A stretch of DNA of 27,125 bases, from positions 1-27,125 of IMG/VR virus record IMGVR_UViG_3300042555_002425; one strand, given 5' to 3'. Made by a program: the position numbers and the translations under genes. Origin of the DNA: a virus. Numbering within the stretch: the first letter of the stretch is position 1; the number at the start of each line of letters is the position of its first letter. The notes beneath the pieces are model-generated. The model worked only from the letters and a program-made list of their open reading frames with translations, had not been told where the DNA came from and made no database searches. Shown one piece after another: positions 26,939 to 27,125 of the stretch.

Positions 26939-27125
26939 TTAGGTATCAGGGAATGCCCCAGTTGGCGGGGTAAATGTCGAGGTATACAAGGCGGTTCCTT
27001 TCGTAACTCTAAACTCATCGACCCTAGCATTGATCGCAAAGCCGCTGCTATAGTAATATCCTATTATTAGCTGGTTGCCTGTGAGGTCGATTGAGGTGCT
27101 TATGGTTGCGCCTATTTGCGTTCCA
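26939..27125 (-). CDS. LamG/concanavalin-like tail protein (partial, N-terminus outside window)
   Basis: The last 62 residues end DEFRVTKGTALYTSTFTPPT then GAFPDT and a TAA at 26939. The pattern 'DEFRVTKG-x-A-x-Y-x-x-x-F-x-P-P' is the closing part of LamG-like jelly-roll domains found in phage tail fibres and surface proteins. The gene continues beyond the right edge. Base composition is more AT-rich than in neighbours, often seen in receptor-binding genes exchanged between phages. Substrate unknown. Confidence 0.7.
   Translation of the reverse strand, partial: GTQIGATISTSIDLTGNQLIIGYYYSSGFAINARVDEFRVTKGTALYTSTFTPPTGAFPDT

Noticed and set aside
1-27125. Integrase, repressor or transposase genes
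   Set aside because: Looked for catalytic patterns of tyrosine/serine recombinases, CI-like repressors and DDE transposases in all frames given; none found, so lysogeny cannot be judged from this window.

Overview
The window is part of the genome of a tailed, double-stranded DNA phage (or a prophage) of GC-rich composition. The evidence is a lambda-type packaging and head module (small and large terminase, gpW-like joining protein, portal, start of a prohead protease), tail genes at the right edge, and a replication and recombination set (AEP-type primase fused to a DUF3987 helicase-like domain, PD-(D/E)XK exonuclease, RuvC-like resolvase, ssDNA-binding protein). It also has its own sigma-70-like factor, two DNA methyltransferases, and dozens of very small genes joined by 4-bp stop/start overlaps. 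I see no integrase, repressor, major capsid gene or tRNA. A cyanobacterial host of the Synechococcus/Cyanobium type would fit the style of the small genes, but that is inference only.

Layout, left to right. (1) 1-5434, minus: prohead protease (cut by the window edge), portal, gpW-like protein, large and small terminase, a 201-bp non-coding gap with repeats (cos/pac candidate), and a gpZ-like tail protein. (2) 5471-12181, minus: RuvC-like resolvase, a chain of tiny overlapping genes, a 15-unit heptapeptide-repeat protein, the RecB-like exonuclease, a 302-bp gap with seven TGTTGG boxes and an AT-rich core (origin/operator candidate), the primase-helicase, and a ribbon-helix-helix protein. (3) 12341-17367, plus: a run of small accessory genes including a pentapeptide-repeat protein and zinc-ribbon proteins, closed by a strong terminator. 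(4) 17392-17724: a structured intergenic region with two stem-loops that match the shape of type I-E CRISPR repeats. (5) 17725-19707, minus: small genes, two of them behind nearly identical 5' leaders and two sharing a duplicated N-terminal module. (6) 19838-25352, plus: an early-type operon with SSB, the sigma factor, a Dcm-type cytosine methyltransferase whose +1 frame holds a second long protein-like ORF, and an N4/N6 methyltransferase that appears to have been inserted into a small gene. (7) 25393-27125, minus: an L,D-transpeptidase-like wall enzyme and tail proteins ending in a LamG-like fragment.

Working model: the primase-helicase, SSB, exonuclease and resolvase replicate and process the genome. 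The sigma factor may redirect host RNA polymerase to phage promoters, with the duplicated leaders as candidates. The methyltransferases modify the DNA, terminase packages it through the portal, and the YkuD enzyme acts on peptidoglycan. The observations most worth a second look are the dual-frame coding in the Dcm gene, the CRISPR-repeat-like hairpins, the methyltransferase flanked by 24-bp direct repeats with a neighbouring G9 tract, and the TGTTGG box cluster.
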